Source: Clusia tigrina
Lineage: Eukaryota > Arthropoda > Insecta > Diptera > Clusiidae
Length of the DNA: 64,000 nucleotides
Reading direction: 5' to 3'
NCBI GenBank assembly: GCA_920105625.2
Contig: OV050030.1
Location: forward strand, 114,744,814 to 114,808,813
Every line of letters starts with the position of its first letter. Positions within the stretch are counted from its first letter, which is position 1. Below the pieces are notes generated by a model. The model did no database searches, was not told where the DNA came from, and worked only from the letters and a program-made list of their open reading frames with translations. Below are positions 34,815-46,888 of this stretch, piece by piece. The position numbers and the translations under genes were made by a program.

Positions 34815-36100
34815 AACAGACGAAAGAAGAGTTTTGTGTGTTGTTTTGGATGAAAAATTATCTATATTTCGAAGAGAATTCAAAATGGGTAGTGTATTAT
34901 TGTTTTTGGATTCAAGAGAAGAATTTGTAAAATGGTTAAGAGATGGTTTTTTAATACGAGAGGAAGTGTTAGAAGTAGAGGTGTTTGAAGCGTTGTCATT
35001 TTTTGTTTCTTTGTGTGTTAAGAAACTACTAAAACTGGTTTGTTTATTGCTGTTGTTGGATTCGAGAGAGAAGCTGGTTGAAGTAGTTGTTTTTTTACTA
35101 GTAGAGGTTGGTTCTGTTGTAGGAGTAATTTTTACTTTATTTATTGTATGGTTTGTGGTTTCATTGTTTTCGTTTAGTTTTGTTTCTGTTTGATTTTTTG
35201 GAGTAGTGTGTTTTATGTTAGAAGCGGAAAGTACGGAAGAATAGCTATGTACAGAGGGATTTAAAGGTGTTTGATTTCTATGAATTTGCCTGGCTTCCCG
35301 TATTGTACATTTGTTTTTGGTTTTTTGTGCAGAATTTCTTTTTCTTGAATATACCTTTTACAGTTTCTGGAAGAAGAAGGATGATCTTCTGGACAGTTAG
35401 CACAGAAGGTGTGGGAGCAGTTAATGGGAGTATGTAGTGGGAGGGCACAGTTCGCACAAGCAGGAATTCCTTTGCAGCGTTCAGCTTTTTGTCCAAGCTT
35501 CTGACACGATTCGCAACGCATCGGATTAGGAAAGTACTTTACTGTATGCCAGGAAATATCGATTTTGTCCGGAAGATGGTATAAATCAAAGGTTAAGAGT
35601 ATAACAACACTAGGGTGTATTTTACCTTCAGTGATTTTTTGGAATTTGTGGATGGAAGCGACTCCTTGGGAACTTAGTTCACGAACGATTTCTTCGTTTG
35701 AAAGAGTATTTAAATAGGGCCCATATACTGTACTCTTTTACTATTTAGGGAGTTGTGCAATGTGCATTTAATTGGGCATAGTCCATGTAGTGTTTTAGCT
35801 GCTAAAAATTTCTCGGCTACCGTTTGGTTTTTGACTAGAAGCAGCAATATGCCGTCACGAAGCTCTGAGATGGAGGTGATGTCTTTGCTAATGAGCTGAA
35901 GAGATTTTTGCACTGAGAAACAGGAGAAGTTTGACAACGGAGTTTTTTCATCAGCAGAAGCTACAACAATGAATTTGGGATTAGCCTGGCTGGTTTTTGG
36001 GAGATCGGGGATGATGGAGGAACCAAGGTTGTGCCGTTTCTTTTTTTTGTCTCAGAGCCATCAGCAAGTAAAACGAAACGGTTGCCTTCGACGGAGGGGG
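34815..36100 (-). pseudogene. I-like LINE ORF1 (gag-like RNA-binding protein)
   Basis: Read 36100 to 34815, it starts with a basic GPPSVEGNRFVLLADG stretch, followed by an RRM-like segment (35937-35710, LRDGILLLLVKNQTVAEKFL, and CTLHNSLNSKRVQYMGP). Zinc knuckles follow in 35521-35261: CESCQKLGQKAERC, CANCALPLHTPINC and CANCPEDHPSSSRNC. The C-terminal tail up to about 34815 is Ser/Asn/Lys-rich. The protein would coat the LINE RNA. Several frame changes are present. Confidence 0.8.
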
Positions 36101-36130
36101 GCCCGGGGTCCTTGATCTACTTTATGTAGT

Positions 36131-37212
36131 TGTACACTATTCACTTGATGGAAAGTATATATTGTGTAAAAATACAAGTACGAACCGTAGTAAAGATAAT
36201 GTGGAGTGAAACCGTGAACGGTATGCAAAAACTTGAGAAAAAAAGCTCAGAAAGAAACCGGGATATACACTTGTGTCTGCTCGCCACGAGTATTAGTCGG
36301 AGACTCCTTCCTAACCAAAAAAAAATTGAATAAAATAGGAAAAAATGATTGTACTACCTTGGGAACTAACTTTCCTTTATACTTTTATTAATATTCAACA
36401 TTTAATTATAAACATTTTTTATTGAATGTTTATAAAAAAAATGTCTTATTTGCGGTTGTCCTCGAAATTTTAGTTTGAAAATAAGATTAGGAAATTGTGT
36501 ATATGTAACAAAATATAGAAAAAAAATGTACAGTCGGAAAAAAAATGTTACTTCGTGCAGTTCTCGGAATGATACCAATTGGCCTAGACGAAACTTACAA
36601 CTACAATTACTACTCGTAAGAAATAATTGTACTACATTTAATTACGTTTGTCTTATTTGTTATAAAATTGCGAAGGATGCCACTCTTTTTCTACGCTTAC
36701 AGCAAACGTCCTCGGTGTTAATAGTGCTTTCCTGATTTCTTGTTTTTCAAACAATATGTGGTGATGAAGTTATTATGAATATTCATTAAAAATGCGTCTC
36801 TTAATAACTAGGGGTCTACCATTCCCAACGTAGAATACATGGTGTTTCTGTTCTGCTTATTTACTTTCTTTCTCTAATTTACAGTCGGCATTCAATGATA
36901 TTATATAGTGATAGAGTCTTTCTATATTTGTCAACTGAGACATTTTCTACTTCACTATTGTGTTGTTGCTTTCAATTCTCAGCATTTTAAATCACTTCGT
37001 GAATATTTGTCTGATTATAAAATCTGGTTCGATGATTATTTCCGCAAATGTTAACTCGGTTGAGGTAGCAAATCTAATGTAAAAATGTACAAATTCAGAT
37101 ATTTCTTTCTCCATTGTTATGGTGTATCACGACTCAGTAATAACCAAAATAAACTACAATTATTAAAAGTGCAATACTAAAAAGTACACATGAAAATCCT
37201 CTAATAGGTCTT
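36131..37212. other. Unassigned sequence
   Basis: 36131-36310 is probably the 5' untranslated region of the I-like LINE copy 2. The remainder shows no gene or repeat that I can support, only short A-runs. Confidence 0.4.
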
Positions 37213-37245
37213 GGTTCAGAACAGGGGCCGGCAACCATTTTTACC
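37213..37245. mobile_element. Possible hAT terminal inverted repeat (one end only)
   Basis: The phrase caggggccggcaacc followed by atttttaccc has the CAGGG(G/T)CCGGCAA-like form of many hAT transposon ends. I did not find its inverted partner nearby. A candidate exon at 38368 could belong to it, but nothing links them. Confidence 0.35.
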
Positions 37246-38367
37246 CGATGTGATAAATTATTTTTTGAAGAGCCAAATATAAGTATATACATCGGTAATA
37301 TGTATAAGAACAAATAATATAACTGATATCTGCAGTGAAACATGTATTTATTGTGAAATCAATACATTTTACTTTGCGTAGTAACAGAACATATAAGTCA
37401 ACGTTTTAAAGAAAATGGAAACACTTTTTTGATTACTAAAAAAAAAAAATATTAGTAAAAACTTAATTTCAGTGGGGTATATAGCTTATTTTAAAATTCA
37501 AATTAAATATAAAAAAATAATATAAAGGCAAATATGTAATATTAGTGAGATTTTTGGGATTGATTACTGGCTTAAAATTGTTGCAAATTTGGCGAATATT
37601 GAGCAGTTTTTAGTTTCATGCAAGTTTCGAGGCTTTCGGTATTAAGCGAACTTCTTAATTTGTTTTTGTTGAAAGTTTGTTGTCAAGTTTAATCGCAACA
37701 TAAAGATTTTTTGCATTTCTTTTCCACACTCTTCTCAATCTTTGTTTGTTATTAACATTACCTCTGTATACTTGTAAGTTAGTGCCTAATAAACCTGCTT
37801 ATTGAACACTCGCTACACACTGCATGTTTTCTCTCGTTCGTTTTTAATAATCGTCAAATTTGAAAATAATTGTTCTCTCAACTTTAGTGAACTGCCATAT
37901 GAATTATTGTCGCTCTGTTTGTAAGTTGAATAAATTTCATAAATGTTAAATACGACCAGACGTTCCATTGTCACTTTAGTTCAGCAGTGATTAAATGCAG
38001 CAGCGAGTTTGGTGTGTTAATTAACACATAAAGTTATAAACATTGCCACTAAATTAAAAAGCCAATACTAATTTACCGGTAAGTTTACCAAAATGAGTAC
38101 TTTGCACTCGCCACAGAGCGAGCGTAGCAATACTCAAACATTTTAAGAAGCAGAAACAGGCATATCAAATCAAAGAGCCTGCTCTACCTCCAGTGCACTC
38201 TCTCCACAAGATCAAACGAAACGCAGTGGCTGTGCAGAACTTTCACAAAATATAGCGGTCGATCACGGACAACAAAAATTTCAGTATGTGCTAACATTCT
38301 CACTGCAGCTCCAGCTCTCATAAATTACTCAACGGCAAATTTATCAAAAAAGCCTCTTTCTCTTTAG
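37246..38367. other. AT-rich unassigned sequence
   Basis: No ORF with recognisable motifs is present. The stretch 38090-38240 is GC-richer and looks like part of a transposon or untranslated exon, but no identity can be assigned. Confidence 0.4.
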
Positions 38368-38507
38368 AAAAAAAATGTTTAAATAAAACAGACCATGGTG
38401 TAAAAACAGGTAATGGACAAATTAAACCACCAAAGACAGGTGGTGGAAAAAGTTATGTGACAAGAAATGTTGCAACTATACAGACTGCCATAGATAGGTT
38501 TATACAG
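38368..38507 (+). other. Candidate internal exon of unknown gene
   Basis: A pyrimidine tract and acceptor (cctctttctctttag, ending at 38367) is followed by 140 bases open in one frame. They end at cag before gtaaag, a good donor, at 38508. The frame encodes about 46 residues, including VKTGNGQIKPPKTGGGKSYV and ATIQTAIDRFIQ, with no stop. A Gly/Lys-rich loop and a helical end are visible. I do not recognise the protein, and chance cannot be excluded for so short a stretch. It could be a transposase exon, since a hAT-like end lies 1.1 kb upstream. Confidence 0.35.
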
Positions 38508-38676
38508 GTAAAGCGAAATTTAAGTAGTTAAAAATGGATTTAGCATTTATCAAAAACTATATAAAAATCAAACAATTAAATATAAAAGCATAAATTTAAA
38601 TCTTTGCTCTCATAACAGTTTTATAACATATTTTATTAGCATGATACTGACATAAGTATATTAAATTTAATTCGAA

Positions 38677-39767
<1,091 letters not shown>

Positions 39768-39790
39768 TTTGGGGGCTCAGCCGTGGCCAA
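39768..39790 (+). promoter_or_regulatory. Primer-binding site of the gypsy element
   Basis: TGGGGGCTCAGCCGTGG begins two bases after the 5' LTR. The first nine bases match the complement of a tRNA-Pro 3' end (TGGGGGCTC), as used by some retroviruses; the rest does not match well. The tRNA assignment is tentative. Confidence 0.6.
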
Positions 39791-40870
39791 TCACTTCAAA
39801 TTTAATATATGAAGTAAAAAAATTGCAGTGACAAAAATTGAACATAAAATATTTGCATAGTACAGTACATAAGTTGTGAAATATTCTTTACATATAAAGC
39901 AAGCTTACTTTTGGTAAAAATCCTAACGGGAACATCATACGACTAAAGCACATAAGATTCAAGAAAATATTCCAATAACAACAAATCGAAGCACGCATAT
40001 TAAGAAGCGTAATGGGTGTGTGATTTGAAATAAATCAAACACAAAACACAACAAGTCTAAGAAGCTAACTGTATGTATATACCTAAGAAGTTTGGCAAAA
40101 TTTAAACTGGACATATGAGTACATTATTATTAGTGAGGGAACAGAACAGGCATAAATCAGTGACGAAAACGGACCAGAAAGTAATCACGAAAACGAACAA
40201 AGAAAAACGTATAAAACGAGAGTAAAATTAAAAGAAGAACAGAGAGAAAATATTGAAGTGAAAGAAGGTGAAAATACGAGAAGTAAGAGCGAGTCAGATT
40301 CGCCGCTATATATTGTAGAAGTGAAAAGTGTGAAATACGCAACAACTTATACCGAAAAAAATTTGAAAACGATTGAAATAATTGCAACCAAAATGCCGAC
40401 AGACTCCAAGTTGGGCGAATTAATTAAAGCACTTATGTACTTTAAAAATACAAGAAGACAAAGATAGAACCAAAAATGAGGTTACTGTGGACACGTTTGC
40501 AAAAATTGTTAGTGATTTCGATGGGAAAAACATACCAGTGAAAAAGTAGTTCGTAATATTTCAGGAAAATGCTGGCGCTTAAGAACTAAGTGATAATGTA
40601 TGAAATGTATGTGCATGCAAGGAACAAAATCTTAGGTGTTGCAAAGTCATTTATAAAAGCCTAGTGTTTCCGATTATGAACAATTGAAAACTAAACTAAT
40701 TAAAGAATTTGAACGCGAATATGACAGTTTCGAAATACACAAAATGCTAGCTAAGACTAAGTTTAATAATGTGAAAATACGACCGAATTGGTCGATATTG
40801 TTTGGACTAAAAACAAAACCTTTAGGACTCGTTAGTGGCGAGATAAGTGTTAATAAAATTAACACTATAC
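39791..40870 (+). pseudogene. gag: Gypsy gag relic
   Basis: Beyond a leader, a Lys/Glu/Ser-rich open part (about 40140-40467) includes EGENTRSKSESDSPLYIVEV and KLGELIKALMYFKN. After a frame change VSDFDGKNIPVKK and NKILGVAKSFIK follow, interrupted by stops. LIKEFEREYDSFEIHKMLAKT (about 40695-40760) resembles a capsid C-terminal helix. It then runs directly into protease-like sequence, indicating a deletion of the nucleocapsid part. Confidence 0.6.
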
Positions 40871-41213
40871 ATGAATTTTTCTAATTGAAGATGAAAACCT
40901 AAAATGTGCAGCCATAATCGGCTATGATTTTATTAGCAAATTTGTATTGTATACCGATGAAAATGGTTATGTGTTTCGAGACAACAAAGCCTATTATTTG
41001 GAAAACGAACTAATGATTTATAACGTGGCAGAAATAGGTGTTGATTTTAAATATAAAAATGATGTCGAAAAAATTATAGAAGACTATAATGGAGCTACTG
41101 TAAGTGAAAACTGACCTATTTAAATGAAAATTATTCCAAATGAAAATATGAAACCCTTTCGACATTCTCCAAGTAGATTGTCCATTGAGGAGGAAGATGC
41201 AGTAAATAAGTAG
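40770..41213 (+). pseudogene. pol: Gypsy protease and RT N-terminal relic
   Basis: VSGEISVNKINTIHEFF and CAAIIGYDFISKFVLYTDE match the second half of a retropepsin, but the Asp-Thr/Ser-Gly active site is not present. The sequence continues to PFRHSPSRLSIEEEDAVNK, typical of the segment just before RT. Stops occur near 40882 and 41113. Confidence 0.65.
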
Positions 41214-41900
41214 GTGGAAGAATGGCTGAAGAGTGATATAATAACAAAGTCATTTTCCGATACAGCAAGCAGAGTCGTGGTAACTAAAAAAAAAAGCGGC
41301 GAGTATAGAATTTGCATAGATTTTCGCCAGTTAAACAAAATGGTTCTTAAAGAAGGTTTTCCAGTACTGTTTATTGATGTGGTACTAGCTAAAGCAGCAA
41401 AAAATTTACAACTTTTGTATCGAAGGGGTCTTTTTGAATTCAACAGAGCGCCTTTTGGGTTTTGTAACTCACCGGCTTGTTCATTAGATATATAAGCCAT
41501 ATTTTTCAAGAGTCAATAAACGACAATATTATGGAACCTTTGGAACTTAAGAAACTGAGGAAGAAAATTTGAATAAATTAAAACTGGTACTGAAGACGGC
41601 TGCAAAGTACGGATTCGATTTTAACTAAAAAAAATCCATGTTGATGAAAACAAAAATTGAGTTTCCGGGACATATCATTGAGAATGGGACAATTGCTCCT
41701 GCTAAAACAAAGTGCAATGCGGAGCAAAATTTCGGTAGACTCAAAAACGTAAAGGATGTGCAATGATTCCTAGGGCTCGCAGCCTATTTTCGAAAATTTT
41801 ATGAAGGATATGCCCAAATTGTTCGTCCCTTAACAGATCTATTAAAAAAAATACGTGTCGTTTAAGATTGATGTTGAGCAAATCAGCGCGATAGATATTA
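41214..41900 (+). pseudogene. pol: Gypsy reverse transcriptase lacking the YxDD box
   Basis: The frame 41214-41495 holds WLKSDIITKSFSDTASRVVV, YRICIDFRQLNKM and FEFNRAPFGFCNSPA. Frame changes follow. NDNIMEPLELKKL appears where the catalytic box should come next, so the YxDD box and nearby residues are deleted. The connection motif [20 protein letters not shown] (about 41768-41828) and LTDLLKK are clear. The enzyme would be inactive. Confidence 0.85.
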
Positions 41901-42560
41901 TTTAAAGAAAATTATCCAGTGAACCAGTACTCAGAATATACAACAGAGATGCTGAAACTGAGGTGCACACAGACGCTTAGAAACACGGCTTTTGGCGCTG
42001 CAATTATGCAAAAGTATAATAGTCACTTCCATCCAGTTTTCTTCTGGAGTAAAACAGCTTCCGTACAAGAAAGCAAGCTGCATAGCTACATTCTAGAAGT
42101 AAAACCAACCTATTTAACTTTCAAAATCTTTATACAATATTTGCTAGGCGTCAGTTTTAGGTTGGTCACAGATTGTTCTGCATTTAAGCAAACGGTGGAG
42201 AAAAAAGATGTACCCAGAGATGCCGCACAATGGATTCTGTACATCCAAGACTTTAACTAGACAGTTGAGTACAGAGCAGCAAACCGAATGAAACATGTTA
42301 ATTGTTTGAGCAGATATCCTGTTAATGTTATGGTGGTTCATTCTGAATTAACGGCAAGAGTACGTAAGCTACAACAAAACGATGATCTAGTAAAAGCAAT
42401 AATGGCAGCGATTTATGTTGGGTCGTATGAGATTTACAAAAATGTTGATGGCAATGTTCTCCTCTTAGTACCAAGATCCATTGAAAGCGAAATTCTTTGA
42501 AGTGCACACGACAACGGGCATTTTTCAGTTGAAAAAACGGTTCATAATGTAATTAATATT
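41901..42560 (+). pseudogene. pol: Gypsy RNase H and integrase zinc-finger N-half
   Basis: Motifs include LRNTAFGAAIMQKYN, FFWSKTASVQESKLHSYILE (Glu), LVTDCSAFKQTVEKKDVP (Asp) and, past a TAG at 42258-42260, MKHVNCLSRYP. The integrase starts with SAHDNGHFSVEKTVHNVINI (His pair of the HHCC finger), where the inserted LINE cuts in at about 42560. Confidence 0.82.
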
Positions 42561-43020
42561 CAAACGGACATATAACCAAACGGACGGGTAATCGCACGAG
42601 CTCCGCCCTTATGACATTTATCTTTGCTTAAAACCAATAACTAATTTTACAAATCCCGCGAAAGAGTTGCTTAAACGAAAGTGCAAGTTTTCAATAAAAT
42701 TTCTAGTTCTGTCCAGATAAACTAAATACTTATAATAACTAATTTATAATTTATTAAAAGTGATAAATAAACAATCAGACAAACAAAGGAACTGTTATAT
42801 ACATAAATGAGTTAAAAGTTGAAAGAGACAACAAATAAAATAATCCCGGCAGTGTGTGGTGTTGCCACAGTGGACTCTGGCCATAACAAGTGATTTGAGT
42901 TAGCACACCAAATTTTGTTTTCGTGATTTTTTACATACTTTATAATAATAAATAAGATTAAAATATATCAAAAATAATAAAAAATAATATTAAAATAAAC
43001 TAAGAAACAAAGTATAGTCG
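42561..43020 (+). other. Putative 5' untranslated region of the Jockey-like LINE
   Basis: Non-coding AT-rich DNA precedes the first ATG of ORF1. The start (acggacatataaccaaacggacggg) marks a change from the host gypsy sequence. It is uncertain whether all of it belongs to the LINE. Confidence 0.45.
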
Positions 43021-44471
43021 GTAATCGCCATGAGTGTGAAGCGCTCCCCCCGTGGGAGAGAACGAGATCCATGAGCGAGTGAGAACAACCAATTAACACT
43101 AATGTTCGCTCTTCGTGGAGTGCACATTGCAAACCTCCAATAATATCCTGCTCCAGTATAGCAGTGGATTGTGCGACAACTACAACAAATTCGTCAGCAA
43201 CAACAACATCTACCTTCTCTACATACGGTACAACAACTACCGTCTCGACTGTAACTGTGACATCAACATGTTCTTCTACCTGTTCGCAAATTCCGCCAAT
43301 AAGGCGTGCAGGTAAGTCAACTGCAATCGCTACCAAAGAGAGCACGAACCTCACCCACGACAGATAAAGCGAAAAGAACGCCAAACAGTAACAAAAAGCA
43401 AAAAATAGCAAAAATCCCAAGCCAAAGTAAGTTATCAAACTACTGGTTGAGCGACACTACTTCGGAAAGAAAAAACAAATTTGCTACTTTGACCGTTGAT
43501 GATGGCGAACTTGCTGAACCCTTGCACAGTGGACAAGTTGTTCAAAATGAGTCCGAAAGAGAAAAAAACAAATAGTCCGAAAAAAAGTTTAAACAAACCA
43601 CCCCCTATTTACGTACAAGGCGTAGAATGCATAAATACATTAAAAAATACGCGAACAGCTGTTGCAGACAGTCACTTTATATTTAAAATATTTACAAACA
43701 ATGAAGTACGAGTTCAATCGATGATTCGGAAACATACACAAAAATATTCAAAATGCCAAAGCAAAAAAGTACGAAGCTATACACATTTAAACCCAAAAAT
43801 TAAAGAAGATATTAAAAATCAGATTGGCGAACACGGTCGCAAAGTTTTAAACATAACTAACATAACTAAACGGACAACAAAAAAACCGCTACCACTGTTT
43901 AGCATAGAACGAGAAACAAATACAAACAATAAGGATGTTTATAGTATTACCAAATTAATGCATTGCATAGTAGTTTTTGAGGCACCTCATCATAAAAGAG
44001 AAGTCGCGCAATGCACTAAATGCAAAAAATACGGACATACAAAAAACTCCTGTACAAGGGATCCAGTATGTGTGAAATGCGCTGGAAAGCATCTAACCAG
44101 TGAATGCCAAAAAAAAAATAACCAACGCAGCTGAAATTAAATGTGCCCTATGTGGCGAAAATCATACTGCAAACTACAAAGGCTGTGAAATATACAAAGC
44201 CATAAAAATTCAAAGGTTTCCATCTTTACGCAGAAAGGATCCATTATTACTACAGACTAAAAATATGGAAGAATCAGTAATTAAAGCAGGCATAAGCTAT
44301 GCCGAGATTGAAGGGTCGTCACATCCAAATAAAACTGAAGAAAATACAAAAAATTCAAACGATAGTGATATTAATGAACTAAAAGACATGGTGAAATCCG
44401 TAATCACTCAAATGACTACTATGATGAATATCATTACAATGTTATTAACAAGCTTAAATGCACGAAAGTAA
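43021..44471 (+). pseudogene. Jockey-like LINE ORF1
   Basis: The likely start is MSVKRSPRGRERDP at about 43030, and the frame shifts within the first 60 bases. A Thr/Ser-rich stretch (43164-43367) and a basic linker follow. The 43496-44134 frame has KPPPIYVQGV and a long Lys-rich segment, then zinc knuckles CTKCKKYGHTKNSC and CVKCAGKHLTSEC. After a slip in an A run (about 44110) the third, CALCGENHTANYKGC, follows. The C-terminus is a Met/Thr-rich helix ending LNARK and TAA at 44469-44471, overlapping the ORF2 ATG. It would bind LINE RNA. Confidence 0.83.
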
Positions 44472-45180
44472 TAATTTAAAAATAGTAGCCTGGAACGCAA
44501 ATGGCCTAGCAAAACATTATCTTGAGTTGAAGCAATTTTTGTCTGACAAGAAAATTGATATAGCACTAGTTTCAGAAACACATTTTACGAACAAAAGCTA
44601 TTTAGAATTTCCTAGATATAAAATTTATGAGACAAATCACAGTGATGGTAAAGCTCGTGGTAGGACAGCTATCATAATAAATTCACTATTAAAACATAAT
44701 GAACGGCAACCATATGCAACACCTCATATTCAATCCACTACTGTGCAAATTGAGGATACAAGTGAGACACCTAATCACGACGGATCAATATGATGACTAC
44801 ATAAAGACGCTTGGCGTAAGATTCATTGCAGCGGAAGATTTCAATCCAAAACACACTGACTGGGGATCTAGGCTACCAATAAAAAAGGACGAAATCTGAT
44901 TAATGCTATAAACAAAAATAACTGCAAATTTTCAAGCTCAGGTGAACCCACCTACTGGCCAACAGATAGGAAAAAGATACCAGATCTAATCGACTTCAGC
45001 ATAACAAAAAACATAAAGTGTAACCAATTAAAAATTAAAACTGGTTTTGAACTTTCTTCAGACCACTCTCCGATAATACTTGACTACACAACTGACATCA
45101 AACCCATAGAACCAATATCTAAGATTTTTAACCACAAAACAAACTGGAATGAGTATAGACAGCATATTGAAAATCAACTG
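44458..45180 (+). pseudogene. Jockey-like LINE endonuclease domain
   Basis: The ATG at 44458 opens MHESNNLKIVAWNANGLAKH (Asn motif), then IALVSETHFTNKSYL with the catalytic Glu. A frame change near 44760 leads to FIAAEDFNPKHTDWGSR (DxN-type motif, Asp-Phe-Asn), another near 44895 to LINAINKNNCKFSSSGEPTY, and finally FELSSDHSPIILDY with the Ser-Asp-His triad. All catalytic residues remain visible despite the frameshifts. Confidence 0.85.
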
Positions 45181-46377
45181 AAGATGTCTATCACACTGAA
45201 AACACAATTGGACATTGAACGTGCTATTATTCACTTCAACGATGTTGTCCTAGACGCAGGCATCAAATCAAGCCAACAGCAACAATTTAAAAGAAATAAA
45301 CCTACAATGGATATTTTCCTAAGAAAGCAAATTATTGAGAAGAGAAAGCTGAGAAAGTTGAAAAACTTGCCGCCTACCCAGGATACTAACTACTCATTAT
45401 GGAAATGCACACAAAAATTAAAAACTCAGATAAGGTATCAGCCACCACTACGGAAAGATGACAACTCATGGGCTACTTCCAATGAGGAAAAAGCAGCAAC
45501 ATTGGGTAAATACTTTGAAAAACTCCTATCAAAGGAGGAAGATAAATATATTGAAACATGCAATGACTTAAATATAGACATTACAACCAAAATAAAAAAA
45601 ACAACCACAACAGAAATAATTAATTGCATTAAAAAACGAATAAACCACAAAAAAGCACCAGGATACGATATGTTGACAGGAAAAGCTCTCGCTGAGCTAC
45701 CTACAATATTTTCCCAAAGTATGGAAAGTTGCTGAAATCATTGCACTACCGAAGCAGGCAAAATATGCTACAACTGCTTTTTCGTATAGACCAATTAGCA
45801 TACTTCCCATAATTTCTAAAGATGCTGAAAAACTATTACATATTATATTACATAATTTTTATTCCTAAAACAAAATTTAACCCAATACCTATTAAAATAA
45901 ACAATAAAGATACAAAAATAGGGTCTACTACAAAATACCTTGGTATACACATGGACACAAAGTTAAATTGGCACTACCACATCAAACAAAAAACGAAACA
46001 AATAAAAGAAAAATTTAGGCACTATATTGGTAAATGGGTAAGCAAACTAAACTCACAATTAGCAACAAGTTGCTGTTATACATGTGTGTTATAAAGCCAA
46101 TTTGGACGTACGGACTCCAAGTATAGGGAACGGCAAAACGGTCACACATAACCAAAATTCAACGACAGCAATGTAGAATATGGTTGGTACACAACAAATG
46201 AAGACATACTCCGCAAACTAAATATGACAAGTATTGGCGAAAAGATAAAAAAGATATCCACAACACACTACAATACACTGCATGGGCATAATAACGAAGA
46301 AATAAACGAGTTGCTACATCTAGAAGAAACCACCATGCGCCGTTTAAACAGAACTCGACCAAACGACCTAATGAACT
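45181..46377 (+). pseudogene. Jockey-like LINE RT with internal deletion, and C-terminus
   Basis: The frame 45184-45735 is the linker and start of RT, with KRINHKKAPGYDMLTGKALA. It is followed, after a frame change, by KVWKVAEIIALPKQ and YRPISILPIISK (45730-45820). The palm with the YADD box is missing: near 45840 the sequence jumps to TKYLGIHMDTKLNWHYHIK (about 45935-45990), the thumb. The rest (46090-46377) is the C-terminal region, ending NDLMN and a stop at about 46375. Several hundred bases must be deleted. Confidence 0.82.
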
Positions 46378-46380
46378 AGG

Positions 46381-46888
46381 AAATCCAGCCTACACATATT
46401 AGTAGTACTGTGCAGGTTTGCATAGTATCGGGGTTTTTATTCAAATGAATTATTAGATATTTGCGAAGGTTTTTTTTTGTAAAATGAAAAGATTTATTTT
46501 ATTTAATTATTACACTAATGATATGTACAGGTTATGAATATATAGCACTAATACGTGTGGAGAGAATAACGACTAGCAGACAACTAAACCCGGCTCCTTC
46601 TTGTTTGCCGCTCTCGGCTCTTTCGTTTCTCTCTCTCTTCTTTGATCGAGTTCGAACAAGTAGTATTATAAATGTAAATGCAAATAATTATTATAAATAT
46701 AATTTTTATTATAATTGATCATAAATTGTTATAATATAATTATTGTGAATTATTTTGACACTGGCCAAAATGTGTTTTTTTATATTAATTTCCAAACAAA
46801 TTGTCAAATCATGTACTAGGTATCAATATAATGGTGACAGATGTATGAAATAAAGGGAGATAAAAAGAATATAAAAATGTAAAGCACC
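46381..46888. other. Unassigned 500 bp, possible solo LTR
   Basis: It lies between the LINE end and the resumed gypsy sequence. On the minus strand it has a promoter-like tataat near 46680, a purine-rich gaagagagagagaaacg stretch and an aaataaaataaa signal at about 46495. That is LTR-like, but no partner copy was found. It could also be the LINE 3' untranslated region. Confidence 0.35.

Larger units (their letters stand above)
32299..36130 (-). mobile_element. I-like LINE, copy 2, lacking RNase H and ending in (TAAA)n
   Basis: The minus strand carries, in order, ORF1 (36100-34815), the endonuclease (34802-33870) and RT (33712-32330). Just after the AVRRSI motif, where copy 1 continues into RNase H, the sequence turns into a TAAA repeat (taaataaataaataaat, 32299-32318), like the simple-repeat tail of this group. 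The copy therefore looks 3'-shortened before or during insertion. Frameshifts occur in every gene. Confidence 0.85.
42561..46380 (+). mobile_element. Jockey-like LINE inserted in the gypsy integrase
   Basis: It has an ORF1 with three zinc knuckles, a slightly overlapping ORF2 with an endonuclease, a shortened RT and no RNase H, as in the Jockey clade. The host gypsy reading stops at about 42560 and resumes at about 46890. The hexamer aatatt is present on both sides (42555-42560, 46889-46894) and may be a target duplication. The copy is internally deleted in RT, so it is not autonomous. Confidence 0.82.

Noticed and set aside
34567..35193. 208-codon plus-strand ORF rich in Val, Leu and Phe
   Set aside because: It is the antisense shadow of the I-like LINE ORF1/ORF2 junction on the minus strand, where motifs are clear.
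42968..43438. 156-codon minus-strand ORF
   Set aside because: It is antisense to the Thr/Ser-rich ORF1 start of the Jockey-like LINE. The Val-rich sequence mirrors the repetitive ACA codons.
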